A program made the translations under genes and the position numbers. The notes under the pieces were generated by a model. It saw only the letters and a list, made by a program, of their open reading frames with translations. It ran no database searches and was not told the DNA's origin. From Paenibacillus plantarum (lineage in GTDB: Bacteria; Bacillota; Bacilli; Paenibacillales; NBRC-103111), in the NCBI RefSeq assembly GCF_013141695.1, contig NZ_WHNY01000075.1, positions 496,001 to 560,000 of the forward strand: 64,000 bases of DNA. The letters run 5' to 3'. Below, one piece after another: positions 18,361-28,844 of the stretch; within the stretch, counting starts at the first letter, position 1; the number at the start of each line of letters is the position of its first letter.

Positions 18361-20873
18361 TGTACGCCAAAGTCATTGTCGATGTCCCAGCCAAGCAAAC
18401 CAATCGGGCGTTCGACTATGAAGTGCCGTCATCTTTGAGTAAGTGGGTCGAAGTCGGCAGCCGAGTAGGTGTACCTTTTGGACCACGTGTTCTGCAAGGC
18501 TTTGTGGTTGAACTGCAAGAGGAAACACAAGTAGATGCGAAACGCATCAAGCCGATTCAAACTGTGTTGGATTTGGTCCCACCTTTGACGAGTGAGCTTG
18601 TCGGTCTTGGACGCTGGATCAGTCGTATGTATATGTGTCATGAAGTAACGGCTCTACAAGCGATGCTTCCTGCGGCATTGAAAGCGAAATATGAGCGTGT
18701 CATTATCGTAGGGGATGAATCTGAGGATCAAACCTTTCTCGATATGCCGGATATTGAAGCTATTATTAGCTTTGTGAAGAGTAAGGAATCGGTTTCCATG
18801 GACGTATTGTTGGAGCGTTTTTCTAAGGAAGGCGCTTTGATCAAAGAGTTGTTGTCGTCGGGTAGACTGGCGGAAGTGCAGCTAGTGAAGGACCGCATGA
18901 ATACCAAAAAGGCGCTAACCGTATTTCCACCTGCGGGTGGTCGTGGCTTGGAAGAGGCGCTTGCCGAGCTCCCGGCCAGAGCGAACAAGCAGAAGGATGT
19001 CCTGCGATATTTGACCTTGCATCCGCACGCTGTTCGATTGACGGAGCTGATGGAAACCATTGAAGTCGGAGCCAGTACGGTCAAAAGCTTGGCGGATCGC
19101 GGCTGGATTGAGCTGCGTGAGGTGGAAGTGATGCGCGACCCGTATATGGGCCGTGCATTTGAACGGACGAAGCCGCTTACGCTGACGGAGGAGCAGAGCG
19201 GCGTGTTCGCCCCTATTCGCGATGCGGTGGCTGAAGATCGACATGAGGTGTTTCTGCTGCATGGCGTTACGGGAAGCGGCAAGACAGAGGTATACCTACA
19301 ATCCATCCAGCAATGCTTGGATATGGATAAAGAAGCCATTGTTCTTGTGCCGGAAATTTCATTGACGCCGCAGATGGTGGAGCGTTTTAAAGGGAGATTC
19401 GGCGACCTTGTTGCTGTTCTGCATAGCCGATTGTCCAACGGTGAGCGATATGACGAGTGGCGTAAAATTACACGCAAGCAGGTAAAGGTCGTAATCGGCG
19501 CACGTTCGGCGATTTTTGCCCCTTTTACGAACATTGGCTTGATCATTATAGATGAAGAGCATGAATCCTCGTATAAACAAGAAGAGAGTCCGAAATACCA
19601 TACGCGAGATGTGGCTGTTCAAAGGGCGAAGCAGCAAGATGCCGTTGTTGTGCTGGGTTCCGCTACGCCATCCCTGGAGAGTATGGAGAAAACGAGACGC
19701 AGGAGAGATCGACCTAAACCTCCTTTTACATTGCTGACGATGAAGGAGCGCGTTGCGAGCAGACCGATGCCGCCTGTGACGATTGTGGATATGCGTGAGG
19801 AGCTGAAAACCGGCAATCGGTCGATGTTTAGCAGATCTTTGTATAAAGCGATCGAAGAACGGTTACACAAGAAAGAACAGACAGTATTGCTGCTGAATCG
19901 ACGTGGGTATGCGACGTTCGTGATGTGCCGGACTTGCGGTTTCGTTTCACAGTGTCCGCATTGCGATATTTCATTGACGTATCACCAAAGCTCACATGCG
20001 CTGCGCTGTCATTATTGTGGTTATGCGGAGCGTGAGGTGAAGGAGTGTCCGAGCTGTCAGTCAGAGCATATTCGTCATTTTGGCACCGGGACACAGCGGG
20101 TTGAGGAAGAGCTCAGTAAGATATTTCCTGGCATTAGGGTCATCCGTATGGATGTGGATACCACGACTGAAAAGGGCTCGCATGAGAAATGGTTGACGAT
20201 GTTTCGCGAGAAACAGGCGGATGTTCTTCTGGGGACGCAGATGGTGGCCAAAGGGTTGGATTTCCCTGATGTTACCTTAGTTGGGGTCATCGCGGCGGAT
20301 ACCGTGCTGAATATACCTGATTTTCGCTCTGCGGAGCGGACGTTCCAACTCTTAACACAAGTGGCAGGCCGAGCGGGACGGCATGAGAAGCAAGGGGAAG
20401 TATTTGTACAAACGTACACACCTGACCATTACAGCGTGCAATATGCGAGTCATCATGATTATATTGCGTTTGCCAACCATGAGATGGATATTCGTGCTAA
20501 TTTAGGTTATCCGCCTTATCAAAGATTGATTTTAATTACATTCTCACACGAACAAGTACCGCTCTTGGTGCGTATGGCGGAAGCCTTTGTTACACGGTTA
20601 AAAGAGATCGCTCTCCCTTATACGAGGCAGCAGGTAGATTTGTTTTCGGAAGCCGTATCGCTGGATTCATCCTTTCATTTTGACGTGTTAGGACCTGTTG
20701 CATCGCCTATTTCCCGAATCAAAGATAGATATCGATTCCAATGCGTGGTAAAATATCGTGGGGAAGATAGAGCTGCAGAGATCGTTGGGAAGACAGTAGC
20801 TTGGTTTGAGGAACGCTCAGCCAAAGAAAAGCTGCTAATAAGCGTGGATGTTGACCCGCAATATTTGATGTAA
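18360..20873 (+). CDS. priA: primosomal protein N' (replication restart helicase PriA)
   Basis: An 837-residue superfamily 2 helicase. An N-terminal DNA-binding domain (residues 1-100) precedes Walker A GVTGSGKTEVYL (about 301), DEEH (about 398), and the paired zinc fingers from about 523 (CRTCGFVSQCPHC, CHYCGYAEREVKECPSC). Motifs V and VI are GTQMVAKGLDFP and QVAGRAGRHEK. It reloads the replisome at stalled forks. The ATG overlaps the coaBC stop by one base. Confidence 0.96.
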   Translation: MYAKVIVDVPAKQTNRAFDYEVPSSLSKWVEVGSRVGVPFGPRVLQGFVVELQEETQVDAKRIKPIQTVLDLVPPLTSELVGLGRWISRMYMCHEVTALQAMLPAALKAKYERVIIVGDESEDQTFLDMPDIEAIISFVKSKESVSMDVLLERFSKEGALIKELLSSGRLAEVQLVKDRMNTKKALTVFPPAGGRGLEEALAELPARANKQKDVLRYLTLHPHAVRLTELMETIEVGASTVKSLADRGWIELREVEVMRDPYMGRAFERTKPLTLTEEQSGVFAPIRDAVAEDRHEVFLLHGVTGSGKTEVYLQSIQQCLDMDKEAIVLVPEISLTPQMVERFKGRFGDLVAVLHSRLSNGERYDEWRKITRKQVKVVIGARSAIFAPFTNIGLIIIDEEHESSYKQEESPKYHTRDVAVQRAKQQDAVVVLGSATPSLESMEKTRRRRDRPKPPFTLLTMKERVASRPMPPVTIVDMREELKTGNRSMFSRSLYKAIEERLHKKEQTVLLLNRRGYATFVMCRTCGFVSQCPHCDISLTYHQSSHALRCHYCGYAEREVKECPSCQSEHIRHFGTGTQRVEEELSKIFPGIRVIRMDVDTTTEKGSHEKWLTMFREKQADVLLGTQMVAKGLDFPDVTLVGVIAADTVLNIPDFRSAERTFQLLTQVAGRAGRHEKQGEVFVQTYTPDHYSVQYASHHDYIAFANHEMDIRANLGYPPYQRLILITFSHEQVPLLVRMAEAFVTRLKEIALPYTRQQVDLFSEAVSLDSSFHFDVLGPVASPISRIKDRYRFQCVVKYRGEDRAAEIVGKTVAWFEERSAKEKLLISVDVDPQYLM

Positions 20874-20913
20874 TAACCCCTAATCGAGACGACTTAAAGG
20901 TAGGTGCACATTC

Positions 20914-21399
20914 ATGGCTATTCGTATTATTGTTAAAGATCCAGATCCTGTGCTGCGCGAGAAAGCGATCACAGTTACGAAATTTAATTCCAATCTGCAT
21001 AAATTGCTTGATGATATGGCAGATACGATGTATGAAGCGGAAGGCGTAGGTCTTGCTGCTCCACAAATCGGTATTCTGAAGCGTGTAATCGTGATGGATT
21101 GCGGCGAGGAGCATGGCGGGTTAATCGAAATGGTGAATCCTGAGATTGTTGTTTCCAGCGGGGAACAAATGGGTCCTGAAGGCTGTTTGAGTATTCCTGG
21201 GCTTCGCGGTGATGTACTTCGTGCGTTGAACGTAACGGCGAAAGGGCAAGATCGCAATGGGAATCCGATTGAAGTGACAGGCACGGAGTTGCTTGCTCGT
21301 TGTATTTTCCATGAGATCGATCATTTAAATGGCGTATTGTTTACGGATCTTGCGGTCAAAACGTATACAGCCGATGAAGAAGAGGAAGAAGAAGCGTGA
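20914..21399 (+). CDS. def: peptide deformylase
   Basis: A 161-residue deformylase removing N-formyl from new proteins. All three metal-site motifs are present: GVGLAAPQIG, EGCLSIPG and FHEIDHLNG. The tail is acidic (ADEEEEEEA). AAAGGTAGG stands before the ATG. Its last four bases overlap the GTG start of fmt. Confidence 0.96.
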   Translation: MAIRIIVKDPDPVLREKAITVTKFNSNLHKLLDDMADTMYEAEGVGLAAPQIGILKRVIVMDCGEEHGGLIEMVNPEIVVSSGEQMGPEGCLSIPGLRGDVLRALNVTAKGQDRNGNPIEVTGTELLARCIFHEIDHLNGVLFTDLAVKTYTADEEEEEEA

Positions 21400-22343
21400 A
21401 TATCATTTTCATGGGTACACCAGAATTTGCAGTACCCTCCTTGCAAGCACTCTTGGAGGAAGGCTATAACGTGACAACGGTTGTCACGCAGCCAGATCGG
21501 CCGAAGGGACGCAAACGCGTCCTTACACCGACGCCAGTGAAGGTAGAGGCCGAGAAGCATGGCATTCCAGTGCTTCAACCAGTAAAGTTGCGTGAAGCAG
21601 ATTCCGTAGAGCAGATTCGCCAGCTTGCACCAGATTTAATTGTAACAGCGGCTTATGGCCAAATTTTACCGAAATCGGTGTTAGATTTGCCTAAGTATGG
21701 CTGCATTAATATTCACGCATCGCTGCTTCCGAAATATCGGGGGGGAGCGCCGATTCATCATGCTGTCATGCGAGGTGAGGCTGAAACTGGCGTAACCATT
21801 ATGTATATGGCGGTTGGATTGGATACGGGAGATATGATCTCGCGTGTTGCACTTCCGATTGAGGATACGGATACGACAGGGATGTTGTTTGACAAGCTGA
21901 GTGTTGCTGGGGCTGATTTGCTGAAGCGGACGCTGCCTGATCTATTGGCGGGTCGGATCGAAGCTGTTCCTCAGAATGACGCTGATGCGATCTATTCGCC
22001 TAATATTCGCAGGGAAGATGAACTTTTGGACTGGTCGCTCACTGCAACGGAGCTGTGGAATCACATTCGAGGGTTAAACGCATATCCTGGCGCTTACACG
22101 TTCTGGAATGGCGATGTACTGAAGGTTTGGGCGAGCTTGAAGCCGCAGCAAGCAGGTCAGGAACGGTCTGGCATAGTGCCAGGAACTGTGCTTAGCTGCA
22201 GCGAGCAAGGGATTGAAGTCATGACGGGAGCAGGTACATTGTGGCTAACGGAGATTCAACCTGCTGGCAAAAAGGCGATGCCGGTATCTGAATTCATTCG
22301 CGGTGTGCAAATTCCGGCGGGTACGGTATTGGGGAACGCGTAA
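21396..22343 (+). CDS. fmt: methionyl-tRNA formyltransferase
   Basis: A 315-residue enzyme that formylates initiator Met-tRNA. MGTPEFAVPSLQALL at the start, the folate-site motif HASLLPKYRGGAPIHHAV near 107, and a C-terminal tRNA-binding barrel. It starts with GTG overlapping def by four bases, a coupling typical of the def-fmt pair. Confidence 0.96.
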   Translation: MNIIFMGTPEFAVPSLQALLEEGYNVTTVVTQPDRPKGRKRVLTPTPVKVEAEKHGIPVLQPVKLREADSVEQIRQLAPDLIVTAAYGQILPKSVLDLPKYGCINIHASLLPKYRGGAPIHHAVMRGEAETGVTIMYMAVGLDTGDMISRVALPIEDTDTTGMLFDKLSVAGADLLKRTLPDLLAGRIEAVPQNDADAIYSPNIRREDELLDWSLTATELWNHIRGLNAYPGAYTFWNGDVLKVWASLKPQQAGQERSGIVPGTVLSCSEQGIEVMTGAGTLWLTEIQPAGKKAMPVSEFIRGVQIPAGTVLGNA

Positions 22344-22420
22344 GGATAATTCGAAATAGTGCTTATGTAAGACTGATTTTCTATATTTACAATGCCACGA
22401 AAAAAATGAGGTATTTGATT

Positions 22421-23881
22421 TTGTCTACGACTAAACCAACTCGTCCGCAACATGGACATACGAATTCGCAGAGATCGGGTAAGCCCTCTGCGCCAAAATC
22501 ATCCTCGGGCGCTGCGAAGAGCAGCGCTGTTAAGCGTTCTGCCCGTGATGCGGCACTGGATGTACTTATTCGAGTTGAAGAGAATCAGTCCTATAGCAAT
22601 CTGCTGTTGAACCAAGTGCTGCAGAAGCATGCCCTTGAGCGTGCAGATGCTGGACTGGCGACGGAGCTTGTGTACGGTACGATTGGGCGCCAGAATACGA
22701 TTGACTTCTTCTTGGAGCGTTTCGTCAGCAAGGGTCTTGCGAAGCTTGAGCCTTGGGTGAGGTGCCTTCTGCGGCTGAGCTTCTATCAGCTGCACTATTT
22801 GGACCGCATCCCTGACCATGCGGTCGTGAGCGAAGCGGTCAATATTGCGAAGCGCCGAGGCCATCAAGGCATCTCGGGCATGGTCAACGGCGTGCTGCGC
22901 GCGATCATCCGCAGCAAGGACGAGCTCACGCTGCCGGCTGCGCTCGGCGACGTGAAGCGCATCGCACTGAGCCATTCCCATCCGGAATGGCTCGTGCGCC
23001 GATGGATCCGTCAGCTCGGCCCTGAGCTGACGGAACAGATCTGTGCGGCGAACAACGAGCCGCCGCACGTGAGCATTCGCGCGAACGCGAGGCGGCGCAG
23101 CCGCTTGGAGCTGCTGGAGCAGCTCCAAGCTAGCGGCTTCAGCGCGGAAGCGTCAGAGCTGGCCCCGGCCGGCATCCTTGTGCAGGGGGCCGGGAACATG
23201 GCGTTAGTCCCCGGCTTCCAGCAAGGGGACTTCTCGATTCAAGACGAGAGCTCGATGCTCGTCGCCGAGGCTCTTGACCCGCGTCCAGGCATGAAGGTGC
23301 TGGACTGCTGCGCCGCCCCTGGCGGCAAGACCGCCCACATCGCGGAGAAGATGGACGATGTGGGTCAGATTTGGGCTTGTGATCTGCATGAGCACAAGCA
23401 GAAATTAATCGCAGATCAAGCGGAGCGTCTGGGACTATCGTCGATTCAGACGCTCGTGATGGATGCTGCGAAGCTGGATGAGCATTTTGCGGCGGAGTCT
23501 TTCGACCGCATCCTGCTTGATGCACCTTGCTCTGGCCTGGGGGTTATTCGCCGCAAGCCGGATCTCAAATGGGCGAAGCAGGAGGCGGAGATCGAAGCAA
23601 TCAGTGAAACGCAGTATGCGATTCTGAGTCGTGTACACCGTCTGCTCAAGCCAGGCGGCGTGCTGGTGTACAGCACGTGCACGATTGAACAGGCAGAGAA
23701 TGAGGGCATGGTCGAGCGCTTTCTTGCCGAACACAGCGAGTTCGAGCTAGTTCCGCTGCCAGCGGATGTGTTCACGGAGATTGACTCGAAGGCGGCTACG
23801 TCTGGCATGGTGCAAATTTTGCCGCAGCAGTTCCATTCGGACGGTTTTTTTATCGCTCGGCTGCGTAAGCGTGACGTGTAA
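22421..23881 (+). CDS. rsmB: 16S rRNA (cytosine-967-C5)-methyltransferase
   Basis: A 486-residue protein: an N-terminal NusB-like domain (ARDAALDVLIRVEENQSYSN) followed by a methyltransferase domain with CCAAPGGKTAHIAE (SAM site), LLDAPCSGLGVIRRKPDLKW and the catalytic STCTIEQAENE. The TTG at 22421 is preferred because GAGGT ends about 8 bases before it; the ATG at 22406 in the same frame overlaps that box. The first 40 residues are a basic Ser/Lys tract. Bases 22840-23340 are much richer in GC than the rest of the gene. Confidence 0.93.
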   Translation: MSTTKPTRPQHGHTNSQRSGKPSAPKSSSGAAKSSAVKRSARDAALDVLIRVEENQSYSNLLLNQVLQKHALERADAGLATELVYGTIGRQNTIDFFLERFVSKGLAKLEPWVRCLLRLSFYQLHYLDRIPDHAVVSEAVNIAKRRGHQGISGMVNGVLRAIIRSKDELTLPAALGDVKRIALSHSHPEWLVRRWIRQLGPELTEQICAANNEPPHVSIRANARRRSRLELLEQLQASGFSAEASELAPAGILVQGAGNMALVPGFQQGDFSIQDESSMLVAEALDPRPGMKVLDCCAAPGGKTAHIAEKMDDVGQIWACDLHEHKQKLIADQAERLGLSSIQTLVMDAAKLDEHFAAESFDRILLDAPCSGLGVIRRKPDLKWAKQEAEIEAISETQYAILSRVHRLLKPGGVLVYSTCTIEQAENEGMVERFLAEHSEFELVPLPADVFTEIDSKAATSGMVQILPQQFHSDGFFIARLRKRDV

Positions 23882-23951
23882 CAGACAGGGACGTGTGTTC
23901 GTTCCTGCTTTGTGTTAAAATATTTTAAAATAGACGAAATAACAACAGGTT

Positions 23952-25031
23952 GTGATAAATGTGGGTATTAAGCCGTATCTGAAAGAGAAACCGTTTGTAT
24001 ATGATTTGAATTGGGATGAATGGCAAAGCTGGGTCAAAGAAAATGGGGAGTCTGCGTTTCGTGCCGGTCAAATTTTTGATTGGTTATACATTAAGCGCGT
24101 TTTCAGCTTCGACGAAATGTCGAATTTGCCGAAAACACTTCGCGACAAGCTGAAGGATCAGTTTGAGTTCGTTACCCTGTCCGAGATTACGAAATATCAA
24201 TCCCAGGATGGCACGGTCAAGTTCTTGTTTGAGCTTGAAGATAAGAACGCTATTGAAACCGTCGTGATGAAGCATAATTACGGCAACAGTATTTGCGTGA
24301 CGACCCAAGTCGGCTGTCGAGTCGGCTGTACGTTCTGTGCGTCCACTTTGGGCGGGTTGAAGCGGGATCTACGACCAGGCGAGATTGTCGCCCAGGTTGT
24401 GAAAGCTCAGAAATTGCTTGATGAGACGGGAGAGCGTATCTCTTCCATCGTGATCATGGGGATTGGTGAGCCTTTCGAAAATTATGAAGCGACCATGAAT
24501 TTCTTGCGTGTCATGATTCACCCGAAAGGGTTGAATATCGGACAGCGTCACATTACGGTATCGACGAGTGGCATCGTACCGAACATTTATAAGTTCGCGG
24601 ATGAGAATTTGCAAGTGAATTTGGCGATTTCGATCCATGCGCCGAATGATGCACTGCGATCGAAGCTAATGCCTGTTAATCGCAGGTTCCCTTTCGTAGA
24701 TCTCATCGAAGCTTGTAAGTACTACATTGCCAAAACGGGCAGACGGATTACGTTTGAATATGCCCTCATGGGCGAAGTGAATGACCAGCCGGAGCATGCG
24801 GAAGAGCTGGCGCTTGTCTTGAAAGATATGCCGCTCAGCCATGTGAATCTGATTCCTGTCAATTTTGTGGCTGAACGTGATTTCAAGCGTACACCCCGAG
24901 ATGATATTTTTACCTTCCAACGTATTCTGGAGAAGGGCAAAATTAATGCCACCATACGCCGTGAACAAGGTAGTGATATCGCTGCTGCCTGCGGACAATT
25001 GCGAGCTAAGCATATGGAGAGCAGTAAATGA
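23952..25031 (+). CDS. rlmN: 23S rRNA / tRNA adenine-C2 methyltransferase
   Basis: A 359-residue radical SAM methyltransferase. The cluster motif CRVGCTFC (about 121-128) is present, with IVIMGIGEPFENY and SIHAPNDALRSKLMPVNRRFP typical of RlmN, and the C-terminal catalytic cysteine in AAACGQL. It methylates A2503 of 23S rRNA and A37 of some tRNAs. Start codons GTG at 23952 and GTG at 23961 are both possible; neither has a strong ribosome site. Confidence 0.93.
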   Translation: MINVGIKPYLKEKPFVYDLNWDEWQSWVKENGESAFRAGQIFDWLYIKRVFSFDEMSNLPKTLRDKLKDQFEFVTLSEITKYQSQDGTVKFLFELEDKNAIETVVMKHNYGNSICVTTQVGCRVGCTFCASTLGGLKRDLRPGEIVAQVVKAQKLLDETGERISSIVIMGIGEPFENYEATMNFLRVMIHPKGLNIGQRHITVSTSGIVPNIYKFADENLQVNLAISIHAPNDALRSKLMPVNRRFPFVDLIEACKYYIAKTGRRITFEYALMGEVNDQPEHAEELALVLKDMPLSHVNLIPVNFVAERDFKRTPRDDIFTFQRILEKGKINATIRREQGSDIAAACGQLRAKHMESSK

Positions 25032-25043
25032 GGTGAGAGCCGG

Positions 25044-25808
25044 ATGAAGATGGTAAGTCGTACCGATATAGGGAAGGTCCGTCAAGTCAATGAGGACCGT
25101 GCCGCTATCTACCATCAACTCAATGGTCTATCGTTGGCTATTGTTGCGGATGGAATGGGAGGGCATCAAGCTGGTGATATTGCCAGTCAAATGGCCATTG
25201 ACACGATTGGAGCGCAATTGCAATCCATCCATTGGGGAATGTCGGTGGAGTCCTGTAAGCAAATACTGAGGGAAGCGATTGAGAAGGCGAACGAGGAGAT
25301 TTATGCTTTTGCGTCGGATCAAGAAAAGTACCATGGCATGGGAACGACTGTCGTTGCCATTATTGCTTCACAGGAGCTTCTCATTATCGGACATATCGGA
25401 GATAGTCGTGCTTATAAACTGACTGGGGATTCCATTCAACAACTGACGGAGGATCATTCCTTAGTTTACGAGCTTGTTAAGAATGGACAGCTAACGATGG
25501 AAGAGGCTGATCATCATCCAAGACGTAATTGGATTACACGTGCACTAGGCACTGAGCCTAGTGTGGAAGTGGATCTGTATGAGTACACGTGGCGTCCAGA
25601 CGATGTGATTCTCATTTGTTCGGATGGTTTGAGCGGATTGGTCGATGATGCGGATATTCTGCGAATTGTTCGGGAAAACGAGCAGTTGGAAGATGCGGCA
25701 GATGCGCTAATCCAGAGCGCGCTTCGCGAAGGCGGAGATGATAATGTAACGGTCCTTTTACTTGCACATGATCAGGATTCGGACGAAAAAAGGGGTGATG
25801 GGAATTGA
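25044..25808 (+). CDS. prpC: PP2C-type serine/threonine phosphatase (PrpC/Stp)
   Basis: A 254-residue PPM phosphatase with SRTDIGKVRQVNEDR, VADGMGGHQAGD, GDSRAYKL and the C-terminal GGDDNVTVLLL, giving the metal-binding aspartates. It reverses phosphorylation by the adjacent PASTA kinase. GAGGTGAG lies 6 bases before the ATG; its stop overlaps the kinase TTG start (TTGA). Confidence 0.95.
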   Translation: MKMVSRTDIGKVRQVNEDRAAIYHQLNGLSLAIVADGMGGHQAGDIASQMAIDTIGAQLQSIHWGMSVESCKQILREAIEKANEEIYAFASDQEKYHGMGTTVVAIIASQELLIIGHIGDSRAYKLTGDSIQQLTEDHSLVYELVKNGQLTMEEADHHPRRNWITRALGTEPSVEVDLYEYTWRPDDVILICSDGLSGLVDDADILRIVRENEQLEDAADALIQSALREGGDDNVTVLLLAHDQDSDEKRGDGN

Positions 25809-27907
25809 TCGGTAGAAAGCTTGGAGGCCGCTATGAGATCTTAGAACGTATTGGCGGAGGCGGCATGGCTTTAGTCTACAAAGGGCATGATTTGCTTTTG
25901 AATCGTAAAGTGGCTGTCAAAGTGCTGCGATCACAGTATGTGCACGATGAAGAATTCATTCGTCGTTTCCGCAGAGAAGCACAAGCAGCCGCTTCCCTAT
26001 CTCATCCTAATGTTGTCAGTATTTATGACGTTGGGCAAGAAGAAGATGTCCATTACATCGTGATGGAATATATCGAAGGCAAGACGCTGAATGATTTGAT
26101 TAAGGAAAAGGCGCCATTACAGGTGGAAGATGCGGTTCATTATGCAAGCCAAATTGCAGATGCACTTGATCACGCTCATCATAATGAAATTATTCACCGC
26201 GATATCAAGCCGCACAATATTCTAATTGGCAAAAACGGCCGTGTGAAGGTGACGGATTTCGGTATTGCTAGAGCTGCGACATCATCTACGATTACGCAAA
26301 CCGGATCTGTCGTCGGTTCTGTTCACTATTTCTCTCCTGAGCATGCGAAAGGCACGAATACGGGGGAAAAATCGGATTTGTATTCGCTAGGCATTGTGAT
26401 GTATCAAATGCTGACCGGTCGACTTCCTTTTCTAGGGGAAAGTCCGATTTCCGTCGCCTTGAAGCATTTGCAGGAAGATGTGGAAGAGCCGCGTAAAGTG
26501 AATCCGCTGATTCCGCAAAGTGTAGAGAACATTATACTGAAGGCGATGCGCAAAAAGCCGGAAGAACGGTATCAATCTGCGAAGCTGATGATGGCCGATC
26601 TCGATACGTGCTTGGCTCCAGATCGTCGGAATGAAGCAAAGGTCGCTTTCTGGGATGCTTATGGTATGGATGAAGAGCGGACGCTGGTTATGCCAGCCAT
26701 TCGCGCTGATCAGCTAGCGCAATTCGATGACGACGACGATGATGAACCAGACAAGCCAGCTTGGCGAGAAGAGCCTGCTCCTTCGAAGGGGAAAGGCTGG
26801 ATTAAGCCGCTCATCTGGATTGCTGTTTTGTTAATTGTGCTCGGCGCCATGTGGTACATGGTTGGTTACGTGAAAGGGATGTTCGCCATTGAGACTGTTG
26901 AGGTCCCGAATGTCGAGAACAAGATACTGACACAAGCGCAAGCTGAACTAACGGTTGCCAAATTAGGCTGGACGGTCGAATACGATGCGGATAGCAAACT
27001 GCCCAAGGATACGGTCATTCGTCAAGATCCAAGCGGGTTAAGGCTGAATGTTGGTACGAAGGTCATTCTTTACGTGAGTAAAGGCATTCCCAAATTTAAA
27101 ATGGACAACTATGCGGGGCAAACCCTAAACGATGTTAAATTAAAGCTGCAGGGACTCGGTATTAAGGATGAGCAAATTACGATTAAACCTGAAACATCCG
27201 ACAATGCGCCTGATCTGATTCTCAGGCAGTCACCGCCTCCTGGTGAGGAGTTTGAACTGGAAAAAGCTGCAATTACCTTAACGGTGAGCAAAGCGAAGGA
27301 AACGGTTAAAATGACAGACTTAGTTGGCTTGGCGGAAGCAGAGGCGAAGGCACAAATTACGAAGCTGGGTCTGAAGCTCCCGGTCAATGGCATTACTCGT
27401 GAGAAGAGCTACAAAGTAGCTAAAGGGAAAGTAATCGCCCAGTTTCCTTATAAAAAAGATGAGGAAGCCTCCATTGGCGGGGAAATTTCACTCGTCATTA
27501 GTGATGGTTTGCCAGAAGAAGCTGGTCAACTGACAGTTAGCGTACCTGTGAAGCCTACTACAGAAGGCAAGGACTCTGTGTTCAAAATTATTGTGAGCGA
27601 CGCCCAATATGAGAACTTCGAATACTTGACGGAAAAAGTCTCGAAGCCGCAAAACTTGGATGTCAAAGTCATTGTTTCACCGGACAAAAAAGCCGTAATC
27701 TTGATCAAAGAAGGAGACAGCTTGGTTAATTCAATCACACGCACCTATCAAGATTATTTGGATCAAAAAAACGGGAAGACGGTATCTCCTAGTCCATCCC
27801 CGACTCCGAAGACACAAAATACCGGACCCGCTATTCCCGTTGGTGGGAATGGCCAAGGTCAAACCGGTGGAACAGCTTCTAAACCACCGGCTGGAGGAGC
27901 CAATTAA
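25805..27907 (+). CDS. prkC: PASTA-domain serine/threonine kinase
   Basis: A 700-residue membrane kinase. Residues 10-270 form the kinase domain (GGGGMALVYKG, AVKVL, catalytic HRDIKPHNILI at about 133, an activation loop rich in Ser/Thr). A single transmembrane helix lies at about 333-352. Three PASTA repeats follow (about 365-570), then an extra beta-rich domain and a Pro/Ser/Gly tail. PrkC senses muropeptides and triggers spore germination in Bacillus. The start is TTG, overlapping prpC by four bases. Confidence 0.95.
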   Translation: MIGRKLGGRYEILERIGGGGMALVYKGHDLLLNRKVAVKVLRSQYVHDEEFIRRFRREAQAAASLSHPNVVSIYDVGQEEDVHYIVMEYIEGKTLNDLIKEKAPLQVEDAVHYASQIADALDHAHHNEIIHRDIKPHNILIGKNGRVKVTDFGIARAATSSTITQTGSVVGSVHYFSPEHAKGTNTGEKSDLYSLGIVMYQMLTGRLPFLGESPISVALKHLQEDVEEPRKVNPLIPQSVENIILKAMRKKPEERYQSAKLMMADLDTCLAPDRRNEAKVAFWDAYGMDEERTLVMPAIRADQLAQFDDDDDDEPDKPAWREEPAPSKGKGWIKPLIWIAVLLIVLGAMWYMVGYVKGMFAIETVEVPNVENKILTQAQAELTVAKLGWTVEYDADSKLPKDTVIRQDPSGLRLNVGTKVILYVSKGIPKFKMDNYAGQTLNDVKLKLQGLGIKDEQITIKPETSDNAPDLILRQSPPPGEEFELEKAAITLTVSKAKETVKMTDLVGLAEAEAKAQITKLGLKLPVNGITREKSYKVAKGKVIAQFPYKKDEEASIGGEISLVISDGLPEEAGQLTVSVPVKPTTEGKDSVFKIIVSDAQYENFEYLTEKVSKPQNLDVKVIVSPDKKAVILIKEGDSLVNSITRTYQDYLDQKNGKTVSPSPSPTPKTQNTGPAIPVGGNGQGQTGGTASKPPAGGAN

Positions 27908-28839
27908 TGCCGCAAGGACTGATTGTCAAAGCGCTTAGCGGTTATTATTATGTATTGCCTGAAGGAGCTGCTCTTCTGGAGGGAAATACGGTGACCTGTC
28001 GTGGAAGAGGCGTGTTCAAAAATAGAAATATAACGCCGCTTGTTGGAGATCGTGTCGTGTACGAAGCCACAGAGAACGGGGAGGGAACCGTTACGGAAAT
28101 CCTTCCTCGCTCTTCGGAGCTTATTCGTCCGCCGATCGCAAATGTGAACGTGGTTGTGCTTGTTTTTTCGGTGACAGAACCTGTTCTGAATACGCAGCTA
28201 TTGGACAAGTTTCTCGTACATATCGAAAATACAGGGATTGATGTGCTGTTATGCTTCACCAAAAGCGATTTGCTGACGGATACGGATGACAATGCCTCTC
28301 ATGCCAAAGAAATGACTGCGACTGAATTTAAGCGAATTACGACTCTATATGAGGGAATTGGTTATCCCTTCGTTACGACGAGCTCTAGACTAGAAGAGGG
28401 CGTAGAGGCGATTCTACAGCATTTGGATGGCAAAGTGAGTGTGTTTGCTGGACAATCCGGTGTTGGCAAGTCCTCTTTATTGAATAAAATGATTAGCGGT
28501 CTTGATCTAGAGACGAATGCGATCTCGCAACGATTAGGAAGAGGAAAGCATACGACTCGTCATGTGGAGCTGTTGCCTCTTGCTAATGGGGGCCTTGTTG
28601 CCGATACACCGGGCTTTAGCCAGTTGGACTTCATGGAGGTCGACGCGGAAGGCTTGAGCAGTTGTTTCAGAGAGTTCGCGGCTATTGCTGAGGGCTGTCG
28701 ATTCAGAGGTTGCTTGCATTTGCATGAACCGGACTGTAAAGTGCGGGACGGCGTTGCGAGTGGGACGATCGCAGCTTCTCGTTATGATCATTACTTGCTA
28801 TTTCTAACTGAAATCAAGGAACGCAAGAGGAGGTATTAG
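27907..28839 (+). CDS. rsgA: ribosome small-subunit GTPase RsgA
   Basis: A 310-residue circularly permuted GTPase. An N-terminal OB fold precedes the G4 motif TKSD (about 118), the P-loop GQSGVGKSSLLN (about 180-191), DTPGFSQ, and a C-terminal zinc knuckle (CFREF...CRFRGCLHLHEPDC). It checks 30S maturation. The ATG overlaps the prkC stop by one base. Confidence 0.95.
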   Translation: MPQGLIVKALSGYYYVLPEGAALLEGNTVTCRGRGVFKNRNITPLVGDRVVYEATENGEGTVTEILPRSSELIRPPIANVNVVVLVFSVTEPVLNTQLLDKFLVHIENTGIDVLLCFTKSDLLTDTDDNASHAKEMTATEFKRITTLYEGIGYPFVTTSSRLEEGVEAILQHLDGKVSVFAGQSGVGKSSLLNKMISGLDLETNAISQRLGRGKHTTRHVELLPLANGGLVADTPGFSQLDFMEVDAEGLSSCFREFAAIAEGCRFRGCLHLHEPDCKVRDGVASGTIAASRYDHYLLFLTEIKERKRRY

Positions 28840-28844
28840 GCGTA